Origin: Acidobacteriota bacterium
GTDB taxonomy: Bacteria; Acidobacteriota; Terriglobia; Terriglobales; Acidobacteriaceae
DNA length: 8,985 nucleotides
Direction of reading: 5' to 3'
NCBI GenBank assembly: GCA_025353435.1
Contig: JANXQR010000648.1
Span: 1 to 8,985, forward strand
The notes under the pieces were generated by a model. The model was not told the DNA's origin. It worked only from the letters and a program-made list of their open reading frames with translations, and did no database searches. The position numbers and the translations under genes were made by a program. Below are positions 1 through 6,885 of the stretch, piece by piece (position 1 is the first letter of the stretch; each line of letters starts with the position of its first letter).

Positions 1-1243
1 AGAGGCCGACGCCGCCACCCGCCATCGCAATCACGACCCCTTCCGTCAGCAGTTGGCGCACTACGCGTCCCCTGCTCGCCCCGAGCGACATACGAATGGC
101 GAGTTCCTTTTGCCGGCTGACCGCGCGCGTCAGCAGCAGACCTGCCACGTTCGCGCAGGCAATCAGCAGCACAAAGCCCACCACCGTCATGATCACGGAA
201 AGGGCCGTGCCAATGCCGAAGTTGTGAATCAGGAAGTTGGGGAGGGGCCTGATTGAAGCCCCCCAGCGGCCCTCAATGTTCGGAAAGTCGTGCTGAGCCT
301 GTTGAGCGAGCGCGTTGATCTGCACGCGCGACTGCGCGAGCGCAACGCCAGGTGCGAGCCTCGCGAACAGGTAGAGATCGCGAGCCTTGCGCCCGGCCGG
401 CGCACTGTCTGCTGCGGTCAGAGTAAGCGGCGCCCATAGTTCGGGCGTGAATCCAAGCAGGCGGAAATCGGCAGGCATGACGCCGGCCACTACGTATTCC
501 TCCCGATTGAAGTGCACCGTCTGGCCCACAATTGAGGGATTCGCACCGAATCGGCGCTCCCACAAGCCGTGGCTCAGAATCAGCACATGATCGTGTCCCG
601 CCTGATCCTCACCCGCCAGAAACGCTCGGCCCAGTTGCGGAGAAACTGCGAAGACTGAGAAGTAGTTTGCGGAAACAGCAGCGAAGGTAATCGCTTCTGC
701 CTGCTGCCCTGTGCCCGACAAGCTTCCCTTGCGATATTCGTCCGCTGCGCTCATCTCGGAGAAGATGCGCGTGTCGCTTTTCCACGCCAGATAGTTGGTA
801 ACAGAAACCGCGTTGGTGTCGGCCTGAAACGTGCCGTCCGGATTCACGGAGGAGGCTACCACCAGGCTTTGCGGATCGCGCCCCGGAAGATGGGGCAGCA
901 GAAACGCACTCACTACGCTGAACATGGTGGCATTCACAGCAATGCCAAGCGCAAGAGTGAGCACGGCGGTCAAAGTAAAACCAGGAGACTTGATAAGTTG
1001 GCGCACCCCAAATCGAACGTCGGCCAGCAAGCTCTCCAAGGTGGGCCACTGCCACACTTCGCGACTGCGCTGTTCCATCAGGCCTACGTTGCCAAACTCG
1101 CGCCGCGCGGTCTGCTGAGCCTGCTTGGGAGGCATGCCCCCCTCGATCAATTCATCGGCGCGCTCAGCGATATGTTCCTGGATGGATACGGAAACATCGT
1201 CATAGCGGCGCCGGCGGGAAAACAACTGCGATAACCAGGACAT
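1..1243 (-). CDS. ADOP-type ABC transporter permease (MacB/FtsX-like), C-terminus beyond the window
   Basis: The frame is open from the ATG at 1243 to the left edge, giving 414 residues. Residues 1-70 are a charged cytoplasmic prefix (QEHIAERADELI, then TARREFGNVGLMEQRSREVW) typical of acidobacterial duplicated orphan permeases. A first membrane helix lies at about 88-116 (SPGFTLTAVLTLALGIAVNA), followed by a MacB-type extracytoplasmic domain (YFSVFAVSPQLGRAFLAGED). A second helix lies at about 345-371, followed by the FtsX signature KELAIRMSLGASRGRVVRQL at 379-398. Family members are usually about 800 residues, so roughly half is missing. An AGAGG ribosome site sits about 8 bases before the ATG. 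It lies 34 bp behind the padR-family gene, which probably regulates it. No ABC ATPase gene is visible; if ATPase-driven, the partner is elsewhere. The substrate is unknown; export, for example of drugs or peptides, is inferred from MacB homology. Confidence 0.93.
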   Translation of the reverse strand, partial: MSWLSQLFSRRRRYDDVSVSIQEHIAERADELIEGGMPPKQAQQTARREFGNVGLMEQRSREVWQWPTLESLLADVRFGVRQLIKSPGFTLTAVLTLALGIAVNATMFSVVSAFLLPHLPGRDPQSLVVASSVNPDGTFQADTNAVSVTNYLAWKSDTRIFSEMSAADEYRKGSLSGTGQQAEAITFAAVSANYFSVFAVSPQLGRAFLAGEDQAGHDHVLILSHGLWERRFGANPSIVGQTVHFNREEYVVAGVMPADFRLLGFTPELWAPLTLTAADSAPAGRKARDLYLFARLAPGVALAQSRVQINALAQQAQHDFPNIEGRWGASIRPLPNFLIHNFGIGTALSVIMTVVGFVLLIACANVAGLLLTRAVSRQKELAIRMSLGASRGRVVRQLLTEGVVIAMAGGGVGL

Positions 1244-1277
1244 CGGGGAACCTCTTTCTAACTTTTCGGACCGGGGT

Positions 1278-1622
1278 CTAGGCCTGAGCCACAGCCAGGA
1301 CGCGCGTGATCCCCGCAAACATCTTTTCGAAGCTCGACACATCCTGTTCCAACTGGCGAACGCCCGCCGCCGTCAGTCGATAAATGCGCGTTGGACGGCC
1401 CTTCGCGGAGATCCCCTCTTCCGACTCCAGCAGCCCCTCTTTCAAGAGCCGTTGCAGAGCCGGATAAAGTGAGCCTTCCTCAATCTGCAGCAGGTCGTCC
1501 GAAGCCTGCTTGATGTGTTTCACCAATGCGTACCCGTGCATAGGCTTCACCCGGAGCGTGTGCAGAATCATCAGGTCCAATGCACCCGAGAAGAGGTCGC
1601 GGCGTTCAGGATCTTTTGCCAT
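1278..1622 (-). CDS. PadR-family transcriptional regulator
   Basis: A 114-residue protein of the usual small PadR size, with an N-terminal winged helix-turn-helix. Recognisable family motifs in order are FSGALDLMILHTLRVKPMHG (residues 11-30), then YALVKHI, the wing-region IEEGSLYPALQRLLKEGLLE, and GRPTRIYRLTAAGVRQLEQD. The remaining C-terminal helix would serve dimerisation. PadR proteins are mostly ligand-responsive repressors of neighbouring transporter or detoxification genes. This one precedes the orphan permease by 34 bp on the same strand, so the two probably form an operon. The ATG at 1622 gives the canonical MAKDPERRDLFSG N-terminus, although no strong ribosome site precedes it. A palindrome 26-40 bases upstream of the start is a plausible autoregulatory operator. 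The ligand is unknown. Confidence 0.95.
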   Translation of the reverse strand: MAKDPERRDLFSGALDLMILHTLRVKPMHGYALVKHIKQASDDLLQIEEGSLYPALQRLLKEGLLESEEGISAKGRPTRIYRLTAAGVRQLEQDVSSFEKMFAGITRVLAVAQA

Positions 1623-1647
1623 AACCAGAAAGCTACATTGCGGATAC

Positions 1648-1662
1648 CTATTTTGTAAATAG
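1648..1662. promoter_or_regulatory. Perfect palindrome CTATTT-TGT-AAATAG in the divergent padR/ribA spacer: candidate operator
   Basis: Two 6-base arms, CTATTT and AAATAG, are exact reverse complements around a TGT spacer. A second, slightly offset symmetry (ATAC at 1644-1647, GTAT at 1662-1665) surrounds it. The element is much more AT-rich than its surroundings. It lies 26-40 bases before the padR ATG and about 96 bases before ribA. PadR proteins bind dyad-symmetric AT-rich sites and often autoregulate, so PadR binding is the natural reading, but this is inference from position and symmetry. The AT-rich block could also carry promoter elements for either gene; I could not assign clear -35/-10 boxes. 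Confidence 0.5.
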
Positions 1663-1757
1663 TATTGTGACGAAAAGGGAAAGCACCCAGCTTGCTACAG
1701 GGCGCCAGGAGTGCGCCTCGGGACAGCCCACAAATGGCTGGGCCGTAAAATGAAAAC

Positions 1758-2423
1758 ATGCCCTTTGAAAGTGTCATGAAAATCGCCGAGGCAGACTTCC
1801 CTACCCGCTGGGGACCATTCAGGATTCTCGGCTTCGAGGGCCTGCTGCCCCCGCCAAGGCCATGCTGCGAAAACAGCGAGCAGGCCGGCAAACGAGTTGA
1901 GGGCCTGGTGGCCCTGGTCATGGGCGACATCTACTCCGCGCCGCCGGTGGTCCGCATCCACTCCCAGTGCCTTACCGGAGACGTATTCGGATCATTGCGC
2001 TGCGACTGCCGCCTGCAGCTTGAATTGGCGCTGGGCCGCATCGCTGCCGAGGGCGCGGGAATCCTGCTCTACGAACAGCAGGAAGGCCGTGGCATTGGCC
2101 TGATGGCCAAGCTGAAGGCCTACGAGCTTCAAGATCAGGGAATGGACACAGTCGAAGCCAACGTGGAGTTGGGATACGCGCCCGATTGCCGTGCCTACGA
2201 GCTTCCGGCGGAGGTTCTCAAGCTTCTCGGAGTAAAAGCCGTCCGCCTCATCACCAACAATCCTGACAAGGTCGCGGCCCTTCAGTCGGCGGGCATTGGG
2301 GTCACGGAGCGCGTCTCGGCCGAGGTGGAGTCGCAGGACTCTTTTGAACGCTACGTCCGCACCAAGCAGGAGAAGATGGGGCATATCTTCGACGGCGTCG
2401 GCGAAGTCGACATCCGGGGCTGA
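1758..2423 (+). CDS. ribA: GTP cyclohydrolase II (riboflavin biosynthesis)
   Basis: This cytoplasmic zinc enzyme opens GTP to 2,5-diamino-6-ribosylamino-4-pyrimidinone 5'-phosphate, releasing formate and pyrophosphate, as the first step of riboflavin synthesis. It has 221 residues and aligns along its length with E. coli RibA as I recall that sequence. The zinc cysteines are C71, C82 and C84 (CLTGD...LRCDC), with the same spacing as C54/C65/C67. The GTP-binding loop is YEQQEGRGIGL (105-115). Y122 and R145 match the catalytic Tyr105 and Arg128. LITNNPDK and the terminal TKQEKMGHIF are also family features. It is a stand-alone enzyme, not fused to a RibB domain. About 15 extra residues with a Cys-Cys pair (C36-C37) lie between GFEGL and VALVMGD. 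The ATG at 1758 is used; an in-frame ATG at 1776 (M7) would give an N-terminus closer to E. coli RibA and cannot be excluded. No other riboflavin gene is nearby. Confidence 0.96.
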   Translation: MPFESVMKIAEADFPTRWGPFRILGFEGLLPPPRPCCENSEQAGKRVEGLVALVMGDIYSAPPVVRIHSQCLTGDVFGSLRCDCRLQLELALGRIAAEGAGILLYEQQEGRGIGLMAKLKAYELQDQGMDTVEANVELGYAPDCRAYELPAEVLKLLGVKAVRLITNNPDKVAALQSAGIGVTERVSAEVESQDSFERYVRTKQEKMGHIFDGVGEVDIRG

Positions 2424-2435
2424 GACATTCGGCGC

Positions 2436-2960
2436 TCAGCTGCAGAGAGCCTTCAACACCTTGGCCGTGGTGACCACCTGGCCGGTGTGGCGCTGGGTGT
2501 GATCGGCCACATGAATCAGCGCGCCTCCGACGCTGGTAGGCAACTGCTTGCGGCCCACTCCGCGAAACTCTTCAAAATCGGCCCCGGCCAGTTGGCGAAT
2601 CCTGGTAGCAGCATAGGCGAATGAACGCCCAACCTCGCCCAGCAATTCGAAAAGAGAGTCAGTCCCGGTTTGTTCCGCTTTGAGGGCGACCAGCTGCTCT
2701 GATGTGAGCTGCCCTCCCTCCGCGTAGGTGAGGATGCGGTCGACCGAGCGGGCGATGTGGCGGAGATGAAACGCAACCGACGGCAGGCCGAGCGGTTGGG
2801 CGTGCACCTCGGAGTCGGTCAGGCCTTCAGTCCATTTGGCAATGTCTTCGGCGGCCAATTCGAGCGCGTGCAGGACGGCTCGTCCGGCGGCGGCAACGTC
2901 AGTATGCGTACCCCGCAGCCAAGGCTCGATGTAAGGGGAGGGTACTGGGGATGTGCTCAT
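2436..2960 (-). CDS. DinB/YfiT-like metal-dependent protein (DinB superfamily)
   Basis: A 174-residue protein with the DinB four-helix-bundle pattern. A first histidine motif is FHLRHIARSVDRIL (H65/H68), and the family's characteristic late motif is IHVADHTQRHTGQ (H154, H158). H68, H154 and H158 are the likely metal triad. Superfamily members include thiol S-transferases (bacillithiol or mycothiol types) and DNA-damage-inducible proteins; the exact reaction here is unknown. I chose the ATG at 2960 (MSTSPVPSPY) because AGGA lies about 8 bases before it. The frame stays open to an ATG at 3011, but those 17 extra residues (MQLRLHRQPNPF...) look like leader sequence and would overlap an inverted repeat. 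The gene converges on ribA with only 12 bp between stop codons, so there is no room for a separate terminator. Confidence 0.85.
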   Translation of the reverse strand: MSTSPVPSPYIEPWLRGTHTDVAAAGRAVLHALELAAEDIAKWTEGLTDSEVHAQPLGLPSVAFHLRHIARSVDRILTYAEGGQLTSEQLVALKAEQTGTDSLFELLGEVGRSFAYAATRIRQLAGADFEEFRGVGRKQLPTSVGGALIHVADHTQRHTGQVVTTAKVLKALCS

Positions 2961-2991
2961 GGGGATGGTCCTCGCAAAGGGGTTGGGTTGG

Positions 2992-3013
2992 CGATGCAAA
3001 CGAAGCTGCATCG
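2992..3013. repeat. Inverted repeat (7-bp arms, 8-nt loop) in the leader of the DinB-like gene
   Basis: CGATGCA at 2992-2998 is exactly repeated in reverse complement as TGCATCG at 3007-3013, with AACGAAGC between them. It lies 32-53 bases upstream of the preferred minus-strand ATG at 2960, where either an operator or an mRNA hairpin would act. There is no T-run after it on either strand, so it is not a terminator. Confidence 0.45.
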
Positions 3014-3465
3014 GCGACGACTGCTCGCTTGGCTATTCTCGCCTAACCACCTCTGGCATTGCTCCCCTGAAGGATTTGATCGCTTGAACTGGTTTCGAAG
3101 CTGGACCACCTGGAGTACCTGTAAGCGGGCTGTCGATTTACTTCAAGTAGAAGCAGGACTCGGCTGATCTGTAAGTCTGGAGTGTCGATGCGGGCGCGAC
3201 GTTGCCGTTGGCGGTGGCACTGAAAACGTAGATCGACTCCCCGCTCTGCAGCGACTGGATGTCCGGAGTGAATGGGGGTTGAGTCAAGTTGCAATCACGA
3301 TCTGGTCAGGGTTTCCTGACAGAGGGATCGGGGTGAGGTTGACGTGCTCTGTGCATAGCTGTGGTTCAGTCTTGCGATAGGAGCGGCTTCGGAGCCCGGT
3401 CAATGCAGGCAGGCACTGCTTAAGTGGGATGGCATGCTCCTTTGGGGGGTTGACGCCGCAGGTGA
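3014..3465. other. Spacer without an intact gene
   Basis: This stretch of about 450 bp lies between the divergently oriented DinB-like gene and the two-component operon. I could not recognise any complete gene in any frame. Apparent frames such as minus 3043-3294 and minus 3284-3583 are short, overlap each other, and mostly lack family signatures. The one recognisable piece is the propeller-like fragment listed separately at 3138-3275. No tRNA or clear hairpin terminator was seen. The stretch may be decayed coding DNA. Confidence 0.6.
3138..3275 (-). pseudogene. Remnant of a secreted beta-propeller/repeat protein (possible)
   Basis: On the minus strand, a frame ending at TAA 3138-3140 reads FTPDIQSLQSGES, then IYVFSATANGNVAPASTLQ (3177-3233), then a short tail. 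'IYV...NGNVAPxSTI' resembles the repeat unit of NHL/YVTN-like beta-propeller surface proteins that are frequent in Acidobacteriota; this rests on recall of the family, not a search. The frame has no ATG or normal ribosome site and meets a stop at 3306-3308. Only about one blade therefore survives, so I call it a decayed 3' end rather than a gene. A chance resemblance is possible. Confidence 0.35.
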
Positions 3466-3481
3466 TGGCACGCCGGGGGCT
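3466..3481 (+). promoter_or_regulatory. Candidate sigma-54 (-24/-12) promoter for the response regulator operon
   Basis: The sequence TGGCACG-CCGG-GGGCT matches the sigma-54 consensus TGGCACG-N4-TTGCW in the complete -24 block. It keeps the essential GG and GC dinucleotides exactly 10 bases apart; only the TT before GC is replaced by GG. Transcription would start near 3492, giving a leader of about 29 nt before the TTG start at 3521, with AAGGTAAGG at 3501-3509 as ribosome site. The gene it serves encodes a sigma-54 activator, so positive autoregulation is plausible. No upstream activator-binding site was identified. Confidence 0.4.
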
Positions 3482-3520
3482 GCTGGCGCGTGATAGAAGT
3501 AAGGTAAGGTTCAAGCTGAA

Positions 3521-4948
3521 TTGGCCACGCGAAACGATTTGCCCGATACCGAGAAAGTATTGATTGTGGAAGACGAACCCCACGCGCTGATGGGGCTTGC
3601 GGAGCTTATTTCCGGTTGGGGGTACAAGACGGAAACAGCGCGCGACGGGATTGAAGGCTGGGAGAAGATTCTGGCGTGGAACCCGGCGATTGTGGTGACG
3701 GATCTGAAGATGCCGCGACTGGATGGTCTTGGGCTACTGCGTCGGCTGGCGGAACAGGCTCCCAACTTCAAGTCGAGCATTGCGGTGGTGCTTCTGACGG
3801 CGCAGGGCACGATCCAGGTGGCCGTGGATGCGATGAAGCTGGGCGCATACGACTTCCTGCTGAAGCCGGTTGATTCGACGCGGCTGCGCAATATTCTGGC
3901 TAACGCCACGCGGCAACGGCAGACCGAGATTGAGCTTGAGGTAGCCCGCCGGCGATTGCGCGATACCGGCGTTCTTGGATCGATGGTGGGCAGTTCGAAG
4001 GCCATGAGAGAGATTTTTGGGCTGATCGAGCAGATTGCGCCGTCGAATGTTTCCGTATTGATCACAGGCGAGAGCGGCACCGGTAAAGAACTGGTGGCGC
4101 GCACGCTGCACGACCTGAGCCCGCGCAAGCCGCGGCCGTTTGTGCCGGTAAACTGCGCGGCCATTCCGGAGACGCTGATTGAGAGCGAGATTTTTGGACA
4201 CGAGAAGGGGTCGTTCACCGGAGCGGTAGAGCGGCGCGTGGGGTGCTTTGAACTGGCGGCGGGCGGTACGCTGCTGCTGGACGAACTGGCGGAGATGCCG
4301 ATTGGTACCCAGGCCAAGCTGCTGCGCGTTCTTGAAGAGCGCAAGCTGCGGCGGCTGGGCGCGCGGAATGAAATTGATGTGGATGTGCGGGTGCTGGCGG
4401 CGACCAATCGCAACCCCGAAGATGCGATTGCGCAGAGCCAACTGCGCTCCGATCTTTACTATCGGCTCAACGTGTTTCACATCCAAATGCCTCCGCTGCG
4501 CACGCATTTAGAAGACCTGCCCGCAATGGTGGAAGCAATGCTGACGGAGATGAATGCCAAGCACAATCGCACTGTTTCGGGCGTGGCGCCTTCGTTTCTG
4601 GATCGGGTGATGGCGTACAACTGGCCGGGAAATGCGCGCGAGCTGCGCAATACGGTTGAGCGAGCAGTGATTCTGTGCCAGGATGGGATGCCGCTCGACG
4701 CCGGGCATTTGATGGCGGGATTTGGCAAGTCGCAAAGCGCTTCTGCCCCGGTGTCCGATGACAGCGGCATTGTGCCGGTACGGGTGGGCAACACGGTGGA
4801 CGAAGCGGAGCGAATGCTGATTGTTCGTACCCTGGAAGCTACTGGCCAAAACAAGACTCGGGCCGCGGAAATACTTGGCGTGAGCCTGAAGACGCTTCAC
4901 AATAAGCTGAAGGAATATAACCAGAATCGCGAACCTGGGGCGGCGTAA
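3521..4948 (+). CDS. NtrC-family sigma-54-dependent response regulator
   Basis: A 475-residue protein with three domains. The receiver (about 12-125) has acidic D18/E19, phospho-acceptor D61 in VVTDLKMPRLDG, T93 and K115. The AAA+ sigma-54 activation domain (about 153-385) has Walker A GESGTGKE (183-190), the sigma-54 contact loop as GSFTGA (230-235, instead of the usual GAFTGA) and Walker B TLLLDELAEMP (D254/E255). An arginine-finger region, RSDLYYRLNVF, and YNWPGNARELRN follow. A Fis-type helix-turn-helix (NKTRAAEILGVSLKTLHNKL) lies near the C-terminus. The only fitting start is TTG at 3521: an in-frame stop lies at 3500-3502 and the receiver begins a few residues in. The ribosome site AAGG is rather distant (about 11 bases). 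When phosphorylated it would form a hexamer and drive sigma-54 promoters. The histidine kinase gene follows after 32 bp and is the obvious partner. Targets are unknown. Confidence 0.96.
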   Translation: MATRNDLPDTEKVLIVEDEPHALMGLAELISGWGYKTETARDGIEGWEKILAWNPAIVVTDLKMPRLDGLGLLRRLAEQAPNFKSSIAVVLLTAQGTIQVAVDAMKLGAYDFLLKPVDSTRLRNILANATRQRQTEIELEVARRRLRDTGVLGSMVGSSKAMREIFGLIEQIAPSNVSVLITGESGTGKELVARTLHDLSPRKPRPFVPVNCAAIPETLIESEIFGHEKGSFTGAVERRVGCFELAAGGTLLLDELAEMPIGTQAKLLRVLEERKLRRLGARNEIDVDVRVLAATNRNPEDAIAQSQLRSDLYYRLNVFHIQMPPLRTHLEDLPAMVEAMLTEMNAKHNRTVSGVAPSFLDRVMAYNWPGNARELRNTVERAVILCQDGMPLDAGHLMAGFGKSQSASAPVSDDSGIVPVRVGNTVDEAERMLIVRTLEATGQNKTRAAEILGVSLKTLHNKLKEYNQNREPGAA

Positions 4949-4980
4949 GTTTTTAAAGGTCTGCTTTAACTATTCTCTCT

Positions 4981-6885
4981 ATGCGCCTGAAGACGAAACT
5001 CGTACTGGCCATCACAGCCCTCGTGCTTTTAATTTCGGGGCTGCTGTCGATGGTGTTTGTGGGGCAGTTGCTGCATTCGTCTGTGGAGCAGACATTCCAG
5101 ACCAACCGCATAGTGGCCGAGCAGGTGCGCATGGCGCTGCAGGATGCTCTGGAGACGGGGTTGAAGGATCGCAGCGTGGATCCCGCACACCCAGAGCAGC
5201 TGCGCACGCTGGCAGCGGAGGCCATTCGGAACAGCCACTCGCTGAATGCGGAGCTGGAGTCAGTGAACCGGTATTCGCTGACGGTTTTCGACGTGAACAT
5301 TACGGACAACGTTTCCCACGTGATTTTGAGCACCATCCCTGATAACCAGGACAAGCTCTTGCCGTGGCGGCCCGACTACCAGGAGTTGCGCAACGCAAAC
5401 CCAATCCGGCTGACGAAGGAAGTGTATGGCAAGCCCCGCGTCTACGACGTGATGGTGAAGCTGGAACGCAACAGCGAGCTTTTCGCGACGGTGCACGTTG
5501 GGGTGCGCACTACGCTGCTGCGCGCGCAGTACCAGCCCTGGCTGGGCGAGGCGATCACGCTGATGGGCTTTGCGCTGGGAACGGCGCTGATAGTAGCGCT
5601 GCTGCTGAGCAATTTGGCGCTGCAGCCGCTGGAAGAGATCAGCATGCAGCTGGACTACTGGAGCCCTGGGAGCGGCGATGCGAACGAGCCGGAGGAGGAG
5701 GAGCCGAGGCAGGACCTGGGCGTGCGCGTGTCGCACCAGATCGAACGGATTGGGCAGCGCATGCGCAACGTGGAGGAGGTGTTCTCCGCGTTGAAGACGA
5801 ATCTCGATCAGATTCTTGGGAACCTGCAGGACGGCATTTTGCTGTTCACGGAGGACGGCCGGGCAGTGCTGGTGTCGGATGCGGCGCGGCGTTTTCTGCA
5901 AGTGGAACGGGGCGATTTGCTGGGCTTGCATGCGACGGACATCTTCGACCGCAGTACGCTGCTGGGGACCACGCTGCGGGAGGCATTTGAAGCGCGGGTG
6001 GCGCTGATGAACGAAGAGGTGCGGACCGAGAACGGGCGGCGCATTTCGGCCTCGGTCGATTTTATTCACGACGACATGACAAGCCAGGGCCTGGGGTCGC
6101 TGGTAACTCTGCGCGATCTGGAGTCGGTGGAGGCGATCGAATCGGAGCTGGAACTGTCGCGGCGAATTTCCGCCATCGGTCGGCTGACTTCGGGCGTCGC
6201 GCACGAGGTAAAGAATCCCATCAACGCGATTGTGGTGCATCTGGAACTATTGAGAACCAAGCTGGATAGTACGAGCCCGAACGCGATGCGCCATCTTGAC
6301 GTGATCGACATGGAGATTCGCCGGTTGGACCGGGTGGTTCAGACGCTGGTGGATTTCTCGCGGCCGGTAGAATTGCAGCTGCGGGAGCAGGACCTGCGCG
6401 ATGTAATTGGCGATGTAATTTCGCTGGCCACGGAGGAACTTTCAACGCGTAATGTTACGCTTACGAGTGTTCTGCCGGTCAGGCCGGTGATTGTAAATGT
6501 GGATGCCGATCTGGTGAAGCAGGCGGCGCTGAACGTGATCCAGAACGGGGCCCAGGCGATGCCGGAGGGGGGTCGGCTGGAGGTGGTGCTGGAGGCCGAC
6601 CGCAAGTTTGCCACACTGCGGATTCTGGACGAGGGCACGGGAATCCCCGACGAGATTCGGGAGAAGATTTTCGATTTGTATTTCACCACGAAGAGCGAGG
6701 GCAGCGGGATTGGGCTGGCGATGACTTATCGCATCCTGCAGTTGCACCACGGCAGTGTGGAAGTACAATCAAGAATAGGAATCGGGACAGAGTTCAGGCT
6801 GCGAATGCCTCTTTCCAATGCGGAGGGGGGACGGCGCTATTTGCAGCCGGTAATCTTGCAAGCCGAAAAGGGGCCAGGGGAATGA
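4981..6885 (+). CDS. NtrB-like membrane sensor histidine kinase with PAS domain
   Basis: A 634-residue kinase. TM1 lies at about 7-29, an extracytoplasmic sensor region of about 155 residues follows, and TM2 lies at about 188-211. A HAMP-like linker (QPLEEISMQLD...) contains a very acidic stretch, EPEEEEP (236-242). A PAS domain lies at about 275-385 (NLQDGILLFTEDGRAVLVSD), followed by HisKA with phospho-acceptor H408 in GVAHEVKNPINAI. The HATPase has N-box N522 (NVIQNGAQAMPEGG), G1 D550 (DEGTGIP), F-box FDLYFTTK and G2 GSGIGLAM. All catalytic motifs are intact. The H-box type and the pairing with an NtrC-type regulator place it in the NtrB/AtoS/ZraS group. The sensor region has no motif I recognise, so the ligand is unknown. 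The ATG at 4981 has no purine-rich ribosome site directly before it (TATTCTCTCT). The stop overlaps the next gene. Confidence 0.95.
   Translation: MRLKTKLVLAITALVLLISGLLSMVFVGQLLHSSVEQTFQTNRIVAEQVRMALQDALETGLKDRSVDPAHPEQLRTLAAEAIRNSHSLNAELESVNRYSLTVFDVNITDNVSHVILSTIPDNQDKLLPWRPDYQELRNANPIRLTKEVYGKPRVYDVMVKLERNSELFATVHVGVRTTLLRAQYQPWLGEAITLMGFALGTALIVALLLSNLALQPLEEISMQLDYWSPGSGDANEPEEEEPRQDLGVRVSHQIERIGQRMRNVEEVFSALKTNLDQILGNLQDGILLFTEDGRAVLVSDAARRFLQVERGDLLGLHATDIFDRSTLLGTTLREAFEARVALMNEEVRTENGRRISASVDFIHDDMTSQGLGSLVTLRDLESVEAIESELELSRRISAIGRLTSGVAHEVKNPINAIVVHLELLRTKLDSTSPNAMRHLDVIDMEIRRLDRVVQTLVDFSRPVELQLREQDLRDVIGDVISLATEELSTRNVTLTSVLPVRPVIVNVDADLVKQAALNVIQNGAQAMPEGGRLEVVLEADRKFATLRILDEGTGIPDEIREKIFDLYFTTKSEGSGIGLAMTYRILQLHHGSVEVQSRIGIGTEFRLRMPLSNAEGGRRYLQPVILQAEKGPGE

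Noticed and set aside
609..1118. Open frames on both strands within 609-1118
   Set aside because: They overlap the permease frame, which reads continuously from 1243 to the window edge with clear family motifs.
1758..2423. Bifunctional RibBA protein
   Set aside because: The length and N-terminus fit only the GTP cyclohydrolase II domain; no RibB domain precedes it.
3431..3446. Second sigma-54-like site TGGCATG-CTCC-TTTGG
   Set aside because: The -12 GC dinucleotide is absent at the required spacing.
3043..3583. Minus-strand frames 3043-3294 and 3284-3583 as small genes
   Set aside because: They overlap each other or the regulator start and have no ribosome site or convincing family signature.
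3511..4413. 300-codon minus-strand frame opposite the response regulator
   Set aside because: Ser/Arg-rich antisense shadow of a fully supported coding region.
5260..6240. Long open frame of 326 codons on the minus strand inside the kinase gene
   Set aside because: Antisense shadow of a gene with all kinase motifs intact; its product is rich in Arg/Gln/His with no domain.
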